DNA of 64,000 bases from Vreelandella subglaciescola (GCF_900142895.1 NZ_LT670847.1:682001-746000), one strand, 5' to 3'; shown: positions 1 to 10,500, counted from the stretch's first letter. Numbers and translations: made by a program. The notes: generated by a model from the letters alone, not told the origin.

Positions 1-322
1 CATGAGTCTTTCCGGTGGCGAACGCCGACGAGTGGAAATCGCCCGGTCGCTGGCCATCGAGCCCGCCTTTATTCTTCTCGACGAGCCGTTTGCCGGCGTT
101 GACCCCATCTCGGTGGGCGAAATCAAGACCGTGATCCGCGCCCTCAAGGCCCGCCACATCGGCGTGCTGATTACCGATCACAACGTGCGCGAAACCCTGG
201 ATATCTGCGATACCGCCTACATTGTTGGCGACGGGCACATCATTGCCAACGGCTCGCCGCGCAGTATTCTCGACAACCAGCAGGTCCGCGATGTGTACCT
301 CGGCGCCGAGTTTCGGCTTTAA
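1..322 (+). CDS. lptB: LptB, LPS export ABC transporter ATPase (5' truncated)
   Basis: Only the C-terminal 106 residues are present; the gene enters the window already past its Walker A motif. The fragment opens inside the ABC signature (SLSGGERRR), followed by Walker B (FILLDEPF), the D-loop (AGVDP) and the H-loop (LITDH). This order identifies an ABC ATPase. The wording of the signature and the position directly before rpoN identify LptB, the cytoplasmic ATPase of LptB2FGC, which powers lipopolysaccharide extraction from the inner membrane. The in-frame ATG at base 2 lies inside the signature and is not the start. An lptA-lptB-rpoN-hpf-ptsN order is common in gammaproteobacteria. Confidence 0.95.
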   Translation, partial: MSLSGGERRRVEIARSLAIEPAFILLDEPFAGVDPISVGEIKTVIRALKARHIGVLITDHNVRETLDICDTAYIVGDGHIIANGSPRSILDNQQVRDVYLGAEFRL

Positions 323-402
323 TCACCGATTTCCGCTTTCTGGCGACCGGCCGTTAGCTTGCAGCCTTGGGAAGCGCGGCTTAGGGTAAGACCTTTACCC
401 CG

Positions 403-1827
403 ATGAGTGATTCTTCGATGGCCATGAAAGCGTCTCTTCAGCTACGCGTTGGCACTCAGCTAACCATGACGCCGCAGCTCAAGCAGGCGATCTCGCTGTT
501 GCAGCTGTCGACGCTCGACCTGCGTCAGGAAATCCAGCAGGCGCTGGACGGCAACCCGCTGCTCGATCAGGAAGACGAGTTCAGCGAACAGGCCGCGACT
601 GACACGCCCGAAGACGGCTGGGCCGACAGCATTCCCAACGAACTTTCCGTTGACAGCGACTGGTCGGATACCTATCAGGACACGCCGCGTGCCACCGGCG
701 CCGAGGGGCCGGATTTTGACCGTCAGGCCGCCGGGCAGAGCCTGCACGGCCATTTACTCTGGCAGCTGGCCATGCTGGATCTCACCGCCGATGAGCACTT
801 GATTGCCGAAGCGCTGATCGACGCCGTTGATGCCAACGGCTACCTGACCCAGTCGCTTGCAGACGTCGAAGACGGCCTGCACCGCCAGGGGCTTCTTGAG
901 GCCAACCTGACGCACATTGAAAGCGTGCTGGCGCGCCTGCAGCAGTTCGAACCCACCGGCGCCTTCGCCCGGGATCTGGGCGAGTGCCTCACGCTGCAGC
1001 TGGAAACGCTACCCGAGACCACCCCGCTGCTGATGCCCGCACGCCGGCTGGTACGCCAGTTTCTGCCCGCCCTCGGACGTGACGAATCACGCCTGCTGAA
1101 ACGCCGGCTGGGGCTGGATGACGCCGGACTTGAGGCGGTAACCGAGCTGATCCGGAGCCTTGACCCGCGCCCCGGCAGCGCCTTTGAAAGCGTCGCCAGC
1201 GGCTATGTGATCCCCGACTTGCTCGCACGGCGCAGCGAACACGGCTGGCAGCTTGAGCTGAACCCGGATGCCGTGCCCCGGCTGCGCATCCAGCCCGACT
1301 ACGCCAGCCTGATCAAACGCGCCGACAACAGCCAGGACAACCGCTTTCTCAAGGAGCATCTTCAGGAAGCGCGCTGGCTGATCAAAAGCCTCTCCAGTCG
1401 CAACGACACCCTGTTACGCGTCGGCCGCGAGATCGTCGCCCGCCAGCTGGATTTTCTCGACCACGGCGAGCAGGCCATGCAGCCACTGATCCTTGCCGAT
1501 ATTGCCGCCGCCGTCGATATGCACGAATCCACGATCTCCCGGGTAACCACGCAAAAATACCTGCACACCCCGCGCGGCGTGTTCGAGCTCAAGTATTTTT
1601 TCTCCAGCCAGCTGGGCGGCAAAGACGACAGCGCGCACTCAAGCACCGCCATTCGCGCGCGGATCAAACAACTCGTGGCGCAGGAGCCGGCTGACAAGCC
1701 GCTTTCCGACAGCCGTCTGGCGGCGCTTCTGGACGATGCCGGCATCCATGTGGCTCGTCGCACGGTGGCCAAATACCGTGAAGCGCTGGGCATTCCGCCC
1801 ACCAGCGAACGCCGCCGCCGACGCTAG
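403..1827 (+). CDS. rpoN: RNA polymerase sigma-54 factor RpoN
   Basis: Sigma-54 directs transcription from -24/-12 promoters and needs AAA+ activators. The 474-residue protein has all expected parts: a Gln/Leu-rich region I (TPQLKQAISLLQLSTLDL, with NPLLDQ), an acidic region II around residues 50-110, the core-binding and helix-turn-helix region, and the C-terminal RpoN box ARRTVAKYRE at residues 451-460, followed by an arginine-rich tail. Length is normal for the family. Starts at 403, 418 and 424 are all in frame. The last gives MKASLQLR, the N-terminus most familiar in homologues, so the first seven residues may not be translated. The gene starts 80 bp after lptB and precedes hpf and ptsN. 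Confidence 0.98.
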   Translation: MSDSSMAMKASLQLRVGTQLTMTPQLKQAISLLQLSTLDLRQEIQQALDGNPLLDQEDEFSEQAATDTPEDGWADSIPNELSVDSDWSDTYQDTPRATGAEGPDFDRQAAGQSLHGHLLWQLAMLDLTADEHLIAEALIDAVDANGYLTQSLADVEDGLHRQGLLEANLTHIESVLARLQQFEPTGAFARDLGECLTLQLETLPETTPLLMPARRLVRQFLPALGRDESRLLKRRLGLDDAGLEAVTELIRSLDPRPGSAFESVASGYVIPDLLARRSEHGWQLELNPDAVPRLRIQPDYASLIKRADNSQDNRFLKEHLQEARWLIKSLSSRNDTLLRVGREIVARQLDFLDHGEQAMQPLILADIAAAVDMHESTISRVTTQKYLHTPRGVFELKYFFSSQLGGKDDSAHSSTAIRARIKQLVAQEPADKPLSDSRLAALLDDAGIHVARRTVAKYREALGIPPTSERRRRR

Positions 1828-1849
1828 CCAACGAAACTCGCACCAGGGG

Positions 1850-1878
1850 CTTTGTTTACGTCCAAAAAGGGTTACAAT
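1850..1878 (+). promoter_or_regulatory. possible sigma-70-type promoter for hpf
   Basis: The rpoN-hpf gap holds a TACAAT -10-like hexamer at 1873-1878. A TTGTTT -35-like hexamer at 1852-1857 gives a 15-bp spacer, which is short. It could supply hpf-ptsN-rapZ-npr independently of rpoN. This is sequence resemblance only. Confidence 0.3.
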
Positions 1879-1911
1879 CAAACCACATTCCGACGGATAA
1901 GGAGTATGTCC

Positions 1912-2220
1912 ATGCAAGTTAACATCACCGGTCATCACGTAGAACTGACTGACGCCTTGCGTGACTATGTGAACGAAAAGCTCGCCCGGGTTGAGCGCCA
2001 TTACGACAACATCACCACCGTGCAAGTCACCTTATCTGTGGAAAAAGAGCGCCAGCTCGCCGCCTGTACCATGCACGTTGCCGGCGCCGAGCTACATGCT
2101 GAAGCTACCCACACCGACATGTACGCCGCCATCGACGCGCTGGCCGACAAGCTCGACCGCCAGCTGGTCAAACACAAGGAAAAAGCACAGGCCCGCGCTC
2201 AGGGCGCCGGCGTGCGTTAA
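1912..2220 (+). CDS. hpf: Ribosome hibernation promoting factor HPF (short form)
   Basis: This 102-residue protein belongs to the HPF/YfiA family, which binds the 30S decoding region and promotes 100S ribosome dimers in stationary phase. It begins MQVNITGHHVELTDALRDYV and contains the family block HTDMYAAIDALADKLDRQL near the C-terminus. There is no C-terminal dimerisation domain, so it is the short HPF form. The open frame extends upstream to 1852, but AAGGAG at 1899-1904 is 7 bases from ATG 1912 and too close to ATG 1906, so 1912 is the start. It lies between rpoN and ptsN, its usual position. Confidence 0.95.
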   Translation: MQVNITGHHVELTDALRDYVNEKLARVERHYDNITTVQVTLSVEKERQLAACTMHVAGAELHAEATHTDMYAAIDALADKLDRQLVKHKEKAQARAQGAGVR

Positions 2221-2225
2221 GCATA

Positions 2226-2696
2226 ATGACGTTGGAAGCCATCCTCCCCCCGGAACGCGTGCTGTATGACGTACCCGGGGGCAGTAAAAAAAGGGTGCTG
2301 GAATTTTTCAGCACCTTTATTGCGCAGAATATCCCCAGCCTGGACAGCCAGGAAGTCTTCAGCCGCCTGATTGGCCGTGAAAAACTCGGCAGCACGGGTA
2401 TCGGCAACGGCGTGGCTATTCCTCATGCGCGAAGCCCACACTGCAATGCCCCTATCGCCGGCTTTCTCAAGCTCGCCGAGGCCGTCGATTTCGACGCCAT
2501 TGACGGCGATCCAGTGGATCTGGTGTTCGTCCTGCTCGTGCCTGAAAAGGCCGACGACACCCACCTGGCGCTGTTAGGCCAGGTCGCACTGATCATGAAC
2601 GATGCTGACACGCGCATGCAGCTGCGCCGCGCGCAAAGCCAGCGTGAACTGCTTGACCTGATCATCGCCAGCATTCGCAAGCAACCCGACAGATAG
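2226..2696 (+). CDS. ptsN: Nitrogen PTS component EIIA-Ntr
   Basis: EIIA-Ntr receives phosphate from NPr and regulates potassium transport, nitrogen and envelope responses; it is not a sugar transporter. The 156-residue protein is one PTS EIIA type-2 domain. The phosphorylated histidine is His67 in the block GIGNGVAIPHAR. It starts 5 bases after the hpf stop with no obvious ribosome-binding site of its own, which suggests coupling to hpf translation. Downstream rapZ and npr (its phosphate donor) complete the nitrogen-PTS cluster. Confidence 0.97.
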   Translation: MTLEAILPPERVLYDVPGGSKKRVLEFFSTFIAQNIPSLDSQEVFSRLIGREKLGSTGIGNGVAIPHARSPHCNAPIAGFLKLAEAVDFDAIDGDPVDLVFVLLVPEKADDTHLALLGQVALIMNDADTRMQLRRAQSQRELLDLIIASIRKQPDR

Positions 2697-2731
2697 CGCC
2701 CCCTTATCCGCTCGAACCCACGAGAGACGCT

Positions 2732-3619
2732 ATGCAACTGGTCATTATTAGCGGTCGTTCCGGCTCGGGCAAATCCATTGCCCTGCAGGCGCTGGAAGAC
2801 CTCGGCTACTACGCCATCGATAACCTGCCGGCGATGCTTCTGGGCTCGCTGGTGGATGAATTGCGCCATCAGACCGGACGCACCCACCTTGCCGTCAGCA
2901 TTGATGCGCGCAACCTGCCGAGCGCCCTCGAGCGTCTGCCTGACCTTCTCGCCGAGCTCAAGGCACGCAATATCAGCTTTCATGTGGTCTACCTGACCAC
3001 CGATGCCCGCATTCTGCTGGAACGCTACTCCGCCACGCGCCGCCGCCACCCGCTCACCCGGGACAGCGACATGACGCTTGAGGAGGCCATCGCCAAGGAA
3101 GAAGACACGCTCAGCGATGTGCGCAACCTCGCCGATTTAACCATCGATACCTCCAGGTTGTCGGTTCACGACCTGCGCGGGCGCATTACCGATCAGGTCG
3201 CGCACCGCCGCCGCGACCAGCTCACCCTGACCGTTGAATCCTTTGGCTACAAGCGCGGCGTGCCACTGGACGCCGACCTGGTGTTCGATGCGCGCTGCCT
3301 GCCCAACCCGTACTGGGACCCGGCACTGCGCGGCCTGAACGGGCGCGACGCCGAGATCGAGACGTTTTTACGCGGCTACCCCATCGTTGATGCCATGTGC
3401 CGCGATATTCACGACTGGCTAAGCCGCTGGCTACCGGCCTATCAGAATAGCCAGCGCAGCTATATTACCGTGGCCATCGGCTGCACCGGCGGTCAGCATC
3501 GCTCGGTGTATCTGGCCGAGCAGATCGGGCGGCTGATCCTTGATGCCATAGACGAAGTCCACGTGCGCCACCGCGAGCTTTCGGTACAGTACACACGCTC
3601 GACACCCGCCAGCACTTAA
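2732..3619 (+). CDS. rapZ: RNase adapter protein RapZ
   Basis: RapZ is an RNA-binding nucleotide-binding protein. In E. coli it delivers the sRNA GlmZ to RNase E and so controls GlmS and amino-sugar synthesis. The 295-residue protein has an N-terminal P-loop, GRSGSGKS at residues 8-15, followed by ALQALEDLGYYAIDNLP. The C-terminal RNA-binding domain carries GCTGGQHRSVYLAEQI from residue 250. Length matches the family (about 284-295). A purine-rich stretch (GAGAGAC) precedes ATG 2732. It sits between ptsN and npr, the conserved arrangement. Confidence 0.97.
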   Translation: MQLVIISGRSGSGKSIALQALEDLGYYAIDNLPAMLLGSLVDELRHQTGRTHLAVSIDARNLPSALERLPDLLAELKARNISFHVVYLTTDARILLERYSATRRRHPLTRDSDMTLEEAIAKEEDTLSDVRNLADLTIDTSRLSVHDLRGRITDQVAHRRRDQLTLTVESFGYKRGVPLDADLVFDARCLPNPYWDPALRGLNGRDAEIETFLRGYPIVDAMCRDIHDWLSRWLPAYQNSQRSYITVAIGCTGGQHRSVYLAEQIGRLILDAIDEVHVRHRELSVQYTRSTPAST

Positions 3620-3662
3620 CGGTTGGCGTACAACAACAATCGCTTCATCAAAAGGAACCCGC

Positions 3663-3932
3663 GTGCCGCGTAAAACCCTGACACTGACCAACCGTCGCGG
3701 CCTGCACGCCCGCGCCGCGACTCGGCTTGTCGCCTGCTGCCAGCCGTTTGAATCGAAGGTTCACGTTTACAAGGGCACCCAGCAAGCCGACGCCGGCAAC
3801 ATCATGGCGCTGCTGATACTGGCCGCCCCCTGCGGCACCGAACTCACCGTGCACGCCGAGGGCGAAGACGCCGAGCAAGCGCTCGACGCCGTCGAAGCGC
3901 TGTTTACCGCGCGCTTCGACGAAGACCATTAA
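3663..3932 (+). CDS. npr: Phosphocarrier protein NPr (HPr family)
   Basis: NPr transfers phosphate from EI-Ntr to EIIA-Ntr (ptsN, three genes upstream). The 89-residue protein is a single HPr domain with the phosphorylatable His15 in NRRGLHARAAT. The regulatory serine loop of Gram-positive HPr reads GNIMALLILA here, without serine, as in other NPr proteins. Translation starts at GTG 3663, with AAAGGA about 8 bases upstream; no ATG lies at a suitable place. It ends the rpoN cluster. The short gap to the convergent pmbA has no clear terminator. Confidence 0.94.
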   Translation: MPRKTLTLTNRRGLHARAATRLVACCQPFESKVHVYKGTQQADAGNIMALLILAAPCGTELTVHAEGEDAEQALDAVEALFTARFDEDH

Positions 3933-3963
3933 TTGGCTTCTATAGCTGGCGGGTAGCGTATAT

Positions 3964-5304
3964 TTAATTACCGGCCACGGTCATCGCGTTGATCAGCCAG
4001 CTGCCGGTATGAATGCTGCCCCGGGTATCCACGTCATCACCGATACCGGCCAGATTGGCAAACATCTGCTCCAGATTGCCGGCAATGGTGAATTCCTCAA
4101 TCGGGTACTGCACCTTGCCGTTTTCTACCCAGAAGCCCGTGGCACCACGCGAATAATCACCGGTGACGCCGTTAACCCCCTGCCCCATCAGCTCGGTGAC
4201 CCACACGCCGCAATCCATTTTTTTCAACAGCGCCTCGGGCGTTTGCAGCGGCGCGCTAATGCGCAGGTTGCGTGCCCCGCCGGCGTTGCCGGTGGTGGGC
4301 AGAGAAAGCCGGCGGGCGCTGTAGGCCGAAAGCATATAGCTCGCGATCTTGCCCTCGGCAATAAAGCGGTTGTTGCGCGTTTGTACGCCGTCAGCGTCAA
4401 ACGGCGAACTCGCCGTGGCACCGGGTTCCATCGGGCGCTCTTCAAGGCTGAACCACTCGGGAAACAGCGGCGTATTCAGCCGGTCGCAGAGAAACGAGGC
4501 CTGACGATAAAGCGCACCACCGGCCAGCGCACCCATCAGATGACCCACCAGCCCGCTGGCAAGTGAGGGATCAAACAACACGGGAAAGCTGCCGGTCGCC
4601 GGACGCCTGGCACCCAGCCGGCGCAAGGTACGCTGTGCCGCTTCACGCCCTACGTCCGCCGGCGCGCGCAGTGCCTTAGGGTCGCGCTCGGCAGTGTAAG
4701 CAAAGTCGCGCTGCATGCCGTTGTCGTCTTCGGCAATCAGCATGCACGATAGCCCATGGTGACTGCCCTTCTGGGTACCCAAAAACCCGTGGCTGTTGGC
4801 GTAAACGCGCACGCCCTCACCGGTGGACAGCGACGCCCCATCGGACTGGGTAATGCCCTCGACCTCGCGGCCGGCACGCTCGCACTCAAGCGCCAGCTCT
4901 ACCGCCTGCTCGGTCGACAGTGCCCAGGGATAATGCACCTCAAGGTCGGGAATCTCGCTTGCCATCAGCTCGGCATCGGCAAGCCCCGACGCCGGGTCTT
5001 CGCCGGTATAGCGGGCAATAGCCAGCGCTTTTTCTACCGTGGCCTGAATGGAATCGTCGCCGGCGTCGGTTGACGAGGCACTGCCCTTGCGCTGGCCCAC
5101 GTATACCGTGATGGCGATACCCTGATCCCGGGACAACTCCACGGTTTCCACTTCGCCAAGTCGCACGCTTATCTCAACGCCCTGATCAACGCTTGCGCCC
5201 ACTTCCGCCGCATCGGCGCCCAGGCGCTTTGCCAGTGCCAGCGCCTGCTGCGCGCGGGATGCCAACACTGCCTGCTGCGCCTGCGCATCAAATGCCTGTG
5301 CCAT
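3964..5304 (-). CDS. pmbA: Metalloprotease-associated protein PmbA/TldE
   Basis: PmbA (TldE) pairs with TldD in a heterodimeric protease that matures microcin B17 and degrades unfolded peptides and CcdA. The 446-residue protein has the PmbA/TldD fold, with conserved glycine-rich blocks such as TGNAGGARNLRIS and GVNGVTGDYSRGATGFWVENG near the C-terminus. It lacks an HExxxH motif, as expected for the non-catalytic partner. ATG 5304 is preceded by a strong AGGAGG ribosome-binding site. tldD lies on the same strand about 800 bp away, separated by the divergent yjgA. Confidence 0.95.
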   Translation of the reverse strand: MAQAFDAQAQQAVLASRAQQALALAKRLGADAAEVGASVDQGVEISVRLGEVETVELSRDQGIAITVYVGQRKGSASSTDAGDDSIQATVEKALAIARYTGEDPASGLADAELMASEIPDLEVHYPWALSTEQAVELALECERAGREVEGITQSDGASLSTGEGVRVYANSHGFLGTQKGSHHGLSCMLIAEDDNGMQRDFAYTAERDPKALRAPADVGREAAQRTLRRLGARRPATGSFPVLFDPSLASGLVGHLMGALAGGALYRQASFLCDRLNTPLFPEWFSLEERPMEPGATASSPFDADGVQTRNNRFIAEGKIASYMLSAYSARRLSLPTTGNAGGARNLRISAPLQTPEALLKKMDCGVWVTELMGQGVNGVTGDYSRGATGFWVENGKVQYPIEEFTIAGNLEQMFANLAGIGDDVDTRGSIHTGSWLINAMTVAGN

Positions 5305-5344
5305 GATGGCCTCCTGTCATTCCTGATAATCGAATTTTGATAAC

Positions 5345-5389
5345 CGGGTGTTTAAGAATCGAGTGTTTAAGAAACGAGTGCGTAAGCAC
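5345..5389. repeat. three tandem 15-bp repeats between pmbA and yjgA
   Basis: Three adjacent 15-bp units start at 5345, 5360 and 5375: CGGGTGTTTAAGAAT, CGAGTGTTTAAGAAA and CGAGTGCGTAAGCAC. The first two differ at two positions and the third is more diverged. They lie in the divergent promoter region between pmbA (minus) and yjgA (plus), about 40 bp upstream of the pmbA start. They could be repeated protein-binding sites or a local duplication. Confidence 0.7.
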
Positions 5390-5458
5390 CGGAACGCTGA
5401 TTAATCTGCCTGCCGGCTTGCTTGTCCAAAATGACACGCCCTGTTTGTTCACGCAGCC

Positions 5459-5467
5459 TGATATAAT
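5459..5467 (+). promoter_or_regulatory. extended -10 promoter for yjgA
   Basis: TGATATAAT is a perfect extended -10 element (TGn plus TATAAT at 5462-5467). No good -35 hexamer is found 16-18 bp upstream, which extended -10 promoters can tolerate. Transcription would begin near 5474, giving a leader of about 53 bases before ATG 5527. Confidence 0.6.
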
Positions 5468-5526
5468 GCGGCCACTTGGCGGCCTGTGTTGTGCCGACTT
5501 TTACGAACGTTTTGACGAGTTTCATC

Positions 5527-6051
5527 ATGCCCAAAAAAAATCCGGTGCCGGCGGCCGAGACGCCCCTGGAAGACGAACGTCCCAGCAAGTCCCAGCTCAA
5601 GCGCGAAATGCACGCGCTACAAGAGCTGGGCGAAACCCTGATCGCCATGAAGCCCGGCGAACGGGCCCGCTTTGCGCTCTCCGATGATCTGGAGCACGCC
5701 ATTGACGAAACCGCGCGCATTAGCTCGCGCGAGGCCCGACGCCGGCACATGCAGTACGTCGGCAAACTCATGCGCAAGGAAGATTTAACCGCCCTGCACG
5801 CCGAGTTTGATGCGATTGATAAAGAACGCTTTCAGCGCGACCACGCCTTTCACCGGCTGGAAAAATGGCGCGATCGCCTGATTGACGAAGGCGACACCGC
5901 GGTCGACCACTACATGCAGGATCACCCCGACGCCGACCGCCAGACGTTGCGCCAGCTGGTACGCAATGCGCGACGCGAGCGCGACCAGCAAAAACCACCG
6001 GTCAGCGCGCGCAAGCTGTTCAAATACTTGCGCGAAAGCCAGAACATTTAA
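5527..6051 (+). CDS. yjgA: Ribosome biogenesis factor DarP (YjgA, DUF615)
   Basis: DarP/YjgA associates with late 50S assembly intermediates and supports peptidyl-transferase-centre maturation in E. coli. The 174-residue protein is charged and helical. It has the family signature PSKSQLKREMHALQELGETL near the N-terminus and the block LRQLVRNARRERDQQKPP near the C-terminus, ending in FKYLRESQ. The frame is open back to 5476, but MPKKN at 5527 matches the family N-terminus and lies downstream of the extended -10 promoter. Neighbouring tldD and pmbA on the opposite strand are its usual company. Confidence 0.94.
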   Translation: MPKKNPVPAAETPLEDERPSKSQLKREMHALQELGETLIAMKPGERARFALSDDLEHAIDETARISSREARRRHMQYVGKLMRKEDLTALHAEFDAIDKERFQRDHAFHRLEKWRDRLIDEGDTAVDHYMQDHPDADRQTLRQLVRNARRERDQQKPPVSARKLFKYLRESQNI

Positions 6052-6094
6052 GCACACGGCCGGGGGCTTATACTCCGGGCTTACGACACCGAAC

Positions 6095-7534
6095 TTATGA
6101 CTGAGTCCCGCCCACGGTCAGCTCATCGAGCTTCAGGGTGGGCTGGCCCACGCCCACCGGCACGCCCTGGCCTTCCTTGCCGCACACGCCAATGCCGGTA
6201 TCCAGCTCCATGTCGTGGCCAATCATCGACACCTGTCCCATGGCCTCCGGGCCGTTGCCGATCAGCGTCGCGCCCTTGACCGGTGCGGTAATCACGCCGT
6301 CTTCGATGAGGTAGGCTTCACTGGCCGAAAAGACGAATTTGCCCGAGGTGATATCCACCTGGCCGCCGCCAAAGCTGACCGCGTAGAGGCCGCGCTTGAC
6401 GCTTTTGATGATATCCGACGGCTCGTCCTGACCGGCCATCATCAGCGTATTGGTCATGCGCGGCATCGGCATATGCGCATAGGACTCACGCCGCGCGTTG
6501 CCGGTAGGCGCCATGCCCATCAGCCGCGCGTTGAGCTTGTCCTGCATATAGCCGGTCAGAATGCCGTCTTCAATCAGCGGCGTGCGCTGCCCCGGCGTGC
6601 CCTCGTCATCCACGCTGAGCGAGCCGCGGCAGTCGGCAAGGGTGGCATCGTCGACCACGGTGACGCCTTTGGACGCCACGCGCTGCCCCATTTTTCCGGC
6701 AAACGCCGAGCTTCCCTTGCGGTTGAAATCGCCTTCCAGCCCGTGGCCCACGGCCTCGTGCAAGAGGATGCCCGGCCAGCCTGCGCCCAGCACCACGGGC
6801 ATCTGCCCGGCCGGCGCGTCTACCGCCTCCAGGTTAACCAGCGCCTGGCGCACGGCTTCTTTGGCGTAGCGCTCGGCAACGCCCGCATCGCGCAGCTGGG
6901 CCATGGAGTAGCGCCCGCCGCCGCCGCCGCTGCCGCGCTCGCGACGGCCGTTATGCACGGCAATCACGCTGACGTTAAAGCGCACCAGCGGGCGAATATC
7001 TGCCGCCAGCGTGCCGTCGCTGGCGCGTACCAGCACCACTTCGTAAGTGCCCGACAGCGAGGCGCTGACCTGGCTGATGCGGGTGTCGGCCGCACGCGCC
7101 ACGCGGTCGGCCAGTTTGAGCATGGCCACCTTGTCATCCGCACTCAGGCCGGCCAGCGGGTCAATGCCCGGATAGCACAGCGCCGCGCTGACGGGCCTGA
7201 CCGCCTGACCGCTTAGACGTGTGCCGCTGCGCACGATGCCCGAGGCGGTCTTGCCGGTATCGACCAGCGCCTCAGCGGTAATCTGATTGGAGTAGGCAAA
7301 GCCGGTTTTTTCGCCGGCCAGCGAACGGACGCCAACGCCGCCGTCAATGTTATAGCTGGCCTCTTTGACTTCGCCGTCTTCCAGCACCCAGCCCTCTTGC
7401 CAGGTACGTTGAAAATACAAGTCGGCATAGTCGATCCCTGCCCCCATGGCGTGGGAAAGCCCGGTATCCAGGCTATCCAGATCAAGCCCGCCGGGGGTAA
7501 GTAACATCGAAGCTGCCTGGTCAAGCTGCGTCAT
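6095..7534 (-). CDS. tldD: Metalloprotease TldD
   Basis: TldD is the catalytic, zinc-binding half of the TldD/TldE peptidase. The 479-residue protein carries the family zinc motif [11 protein letters not shown], with His259, Glu260 and His264. A C-terminal block ([20 protein letters not shown]) completes the domain. A glycine run ([10 protein letters not shown], residues 201-210) interrupts a surface region before the active site. The start overlaps the end of yhdP by 4 bases (ATGA), so the two are translationally coupled. Its partner pmbA lies beyond yjgA, at 3964-5304. Confidence 0.96.
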   Translation of the reverse strand: MTQLDQAASMLLTPGGLDLDSLDTGLSHAMGAGIDYADLYFQRTWQEGWVLEDGEVKEASYNIDGGVGVRSLAGEKTGFAYSNQITAEALVDTGKTASGIVRSGTRLSGQAVRPVSAALCYPGIDPLAGLSADDKVAMLKLADRVARAADTRISQVSASLSGTYEVVLVRASDGTLAADIRPLVRFNVSVIAVHNGRRERGSGGGGGRYSMAQLRDAGVAERYAKEAVRQALVNLEAVDAPAGQMPVVLGAGWPGILLHEAVGHGLEGDFNRKGSSAFAGKMGQRVASKGVTVVDDATLADCRGSLSVDDEGTPGQRTPLIEDGILTGYMQDKLNARLMGMAPTGNARRESYAHMPMPRMTNTLMMAGQDEPSDIIKSVKRGLYAVSFGGGQVDITSGKFVFSASEAYLIEDGVITAPVKGATLIGNGPEAMGQVSMIGHDMELDTGIGVCGKEGQGVPVGVGQPTLKLDELTVGGTQS

Positions 7535-10500
7535 TGAGAACCTTCCAGTGTAATGTCCGGCGAAGCCCAGGGGCCTTCCAACCGGTAATGAATCGTTGTG
7601 GCGCGCTCAAGGGCATCGCCAAACAGCGTATGCGCCACAAACAGCGCGCCGCCTACCACCGGCGCACCGGCGGCAAGCGCGGCAAGGGGTAAACTCTGGC
7701 TGATGGGCAGTGTGACGCCCAGACGCTGATCAAGTTCACGCTCAAGCAAATCAACGCTGCCGGTCAGCCGCATGGTCGTCGCCGGCGCATCGATGGTCAA
7801 CGGGCCGCGCAGGCGCAGCAGGCCGCCGGCCACGTCGGCTTCGCCAGACACGCGATTGAACGCGGTGCCCTTGCCGGTCACATCCGAGAAATCCAGCCGC
7901 AGGCGACGCAGGATATTATCAAAATTCAACAGCCCCACCAGCCGTGCAGACGGTGAATCCAGCGTCACAAAGCGGCCGTCGCGGATGTCTGTCGAAATAT
8001 TCCCTCCCGCCCGGCTCAGGGCAAACTGCCAGGGCGCACCGGGCCATTCGAGGGTCGCGGCCACTTGGGTACTTTCACTGCGCATGGCAATCGGCTGATC
8101 GAGCCGTGCCAGTGCGGTGCCCACATCACCCCCGGCAAGCGTCAGGTCGGCTCGCGTCTGGCTGGTGACCGAACTGCCGCTCCAGCTGAGTTCGCCGCGC
8201 GCCGACAGCTCGCCCAGCGTCAGCCCCACCGGTGCCAGCGTGAACTGATGCCGGCCAGCCTGCCAATAGGCGGTTAACGGGCCAAAGCGCTTCTCGCCAA
8301 CGACGATATCGGCCACCCGCAGGCGGCCAGCAGGCAGGTCGGTGAGCCACTCGGGCATGGCCGCGGGTGCTGGCACTCGGGTTTTAACCGCCTGCAGCCA
8401 GTTTTCCGGCCCCGGCCCGGCGCTCTGCGAGGCCGAGCGACGCGCCTCGGGCAGCGCTAACAATTTATCCACCACCAGCCGGCCGACCGTCACGTCTAGC
8501 GGCTGGGCGGTGCCCGGCCGGTAGCGCAAATTGCCGGACAGCACGCTGCCATCCAGCGCCAAATCCACTTCCCCGTTGGCGCGTCGCTGCCCCGTCGCCG
8601 CCACGCTGCCCAGACACTTGCCGCAGTATTTCACGCAGGGGGTGTCAAGCGATAGCCCAAGCGGCGCAGCGCCCTGTTCATCGGCGGCTCTCCCACGCGC
8701 CGAAGCGCCTGTATCCGCAGGAAACAGCCCTGCCACGGAGCGCCAGTCCAGCGGCGCAATTTCGCGAGCACCAGCATTGACTTGCCAGCCCCGCCGGCTC
8801 GGCCAGGCCGGCGGCCGGGCGGCCTGGGTCCCGAGGTTGAGATTGCCCGCCAGGCGCTCCCCGACAAGGCGGCCGCGAAAATACGCCACGTCGCTCAACC
8901 GGCTTTCAATACGCCCGTCGGCAAACGTCGCATCCAGCGTCCACGGCCAGCGTGCATTGGCTGTCTTGGAAAAGGGCGCGGGCAGCTTGATACGCACGCC
9001 TTCGAGGTCGCTTTCCAGCCGTAGTGAAGGCGACTCGCCAAAGTCCAGCGTGCCCTGCCAGCGCGTACGTCCGGCGGCCAGCTGTGCCGCCGCATCAGGC
9101 GCCATGCCGGCGACGCCCAGCCACTCAACAATGTCTGCGTTGCCGTTGAGCGCCACCTGATCGGGGGTGAAATCGGCAGAGATATCACCGCCCAGCAGCT
9201 CGGCGTTGGCCGTACCCAGCAGCGCACCCTGTTCGCCGCGCTGCTGCCAGACGATATCTCCGCGCACCTTATTCAGGCCGACGCCCAGCGGCGTATAGGT
9301 CAACTGTTGCAACTGCGGCGAGGCGCTGATATCAAGCGTTAGCGCCTCGATATCGTCAAGTGCCAGCGCCAGTTCCACGTCGCCCTGCACCGCGCCCTCT
9401 GCCTGAATGTCTTCCAGCAGATCGGCCGCGCCAAGTGCCGGCGCGGCCAGAAAAAACGCCCTGAGCGCATCAGCATCCGCGTCCAGCGCGCCCGAAATGC
9501 GCAGTTGCCCGGACGTCACACCCAGATCAACCTGGCCGTCGCTGGCGCGAACGCCGTGGCTTTGCACCTGCGCTACGTTGGCTTCAAGCGCGTTTTGATC
9601 CAGCCGCAGGTGGCCTTGTATATCGCTAAGCTGCGGCCACCCCGGCGCGATAGGCAGCGAGCCCTGGGTGACATCCAGCTCAAGCGTGGTGTTGATGTCC
9701 TCGAGATCCAGCGTTTTGGCGATGGGCGTGGCAATTTTCAGCGTACCGTCTTCTACATGCCCGCTAACGCCGTTGGCGAGCCATTGGCTCAAGTCATTGT
9801 CGAACGCTTTCATGGGCAGCCAGCCCACCAGCGGGTGGTTGACCGCATCGACGTTCTGAAACGCCAGATCAAGCCCCAACTGTTCCTGCGGACCCCCGGC
9901 GGTCAGGCCAAACTCACCCTGTACCCGGGCGCCGTTCCATTGTGCACGCAACCGTTTGCCGCTGATTGACAGAGCAGAGCCGTCGTAGACCCACTGCACT
10001 TCGCCATCGGCGCGCTCAAGGCGCATCGGTTGGTTGAAAATCTCGGGGAAATTCAGCGTGCTGTCGGCACCGCCGGAAAATGCTACGCGGCCGCGCAGGT
10101 CCCGGGCCTCAACCCAGGCATCCACCGGCCCGCCGCCGGGCGCTTCGTCCCAGGGCGACACGGCCAGATCGTGCAGGGCGGCATCCACGCACCATTCACC
10201 GTTTTGCTGGCCGATCTGTAATCCCGTTACCTGCCCGCGCGGCGCCAGCGCCTGCAGCGGGCGCGTCAACGACTCGGGCAGTACCACGTAGTCGCCCCAG
10301 GCCGCCAGCGAATCCAGCTCAAAACCGCTGGTACGCAGCTGCCAGTCACCGGCCTGATGCGTCAGGTGCCAGCGCTTGGGCAGCGTTGGCGCCTTATGAC
10401 GGTCGGGATCAACGCGCTTGGCGCCTTCCACATCGCCGCTCAGCCAGGCCTCGCCGCCGTCGCCCTCGCGGCGCCATTGGCCCCTGGCGTGCAACTTGTT

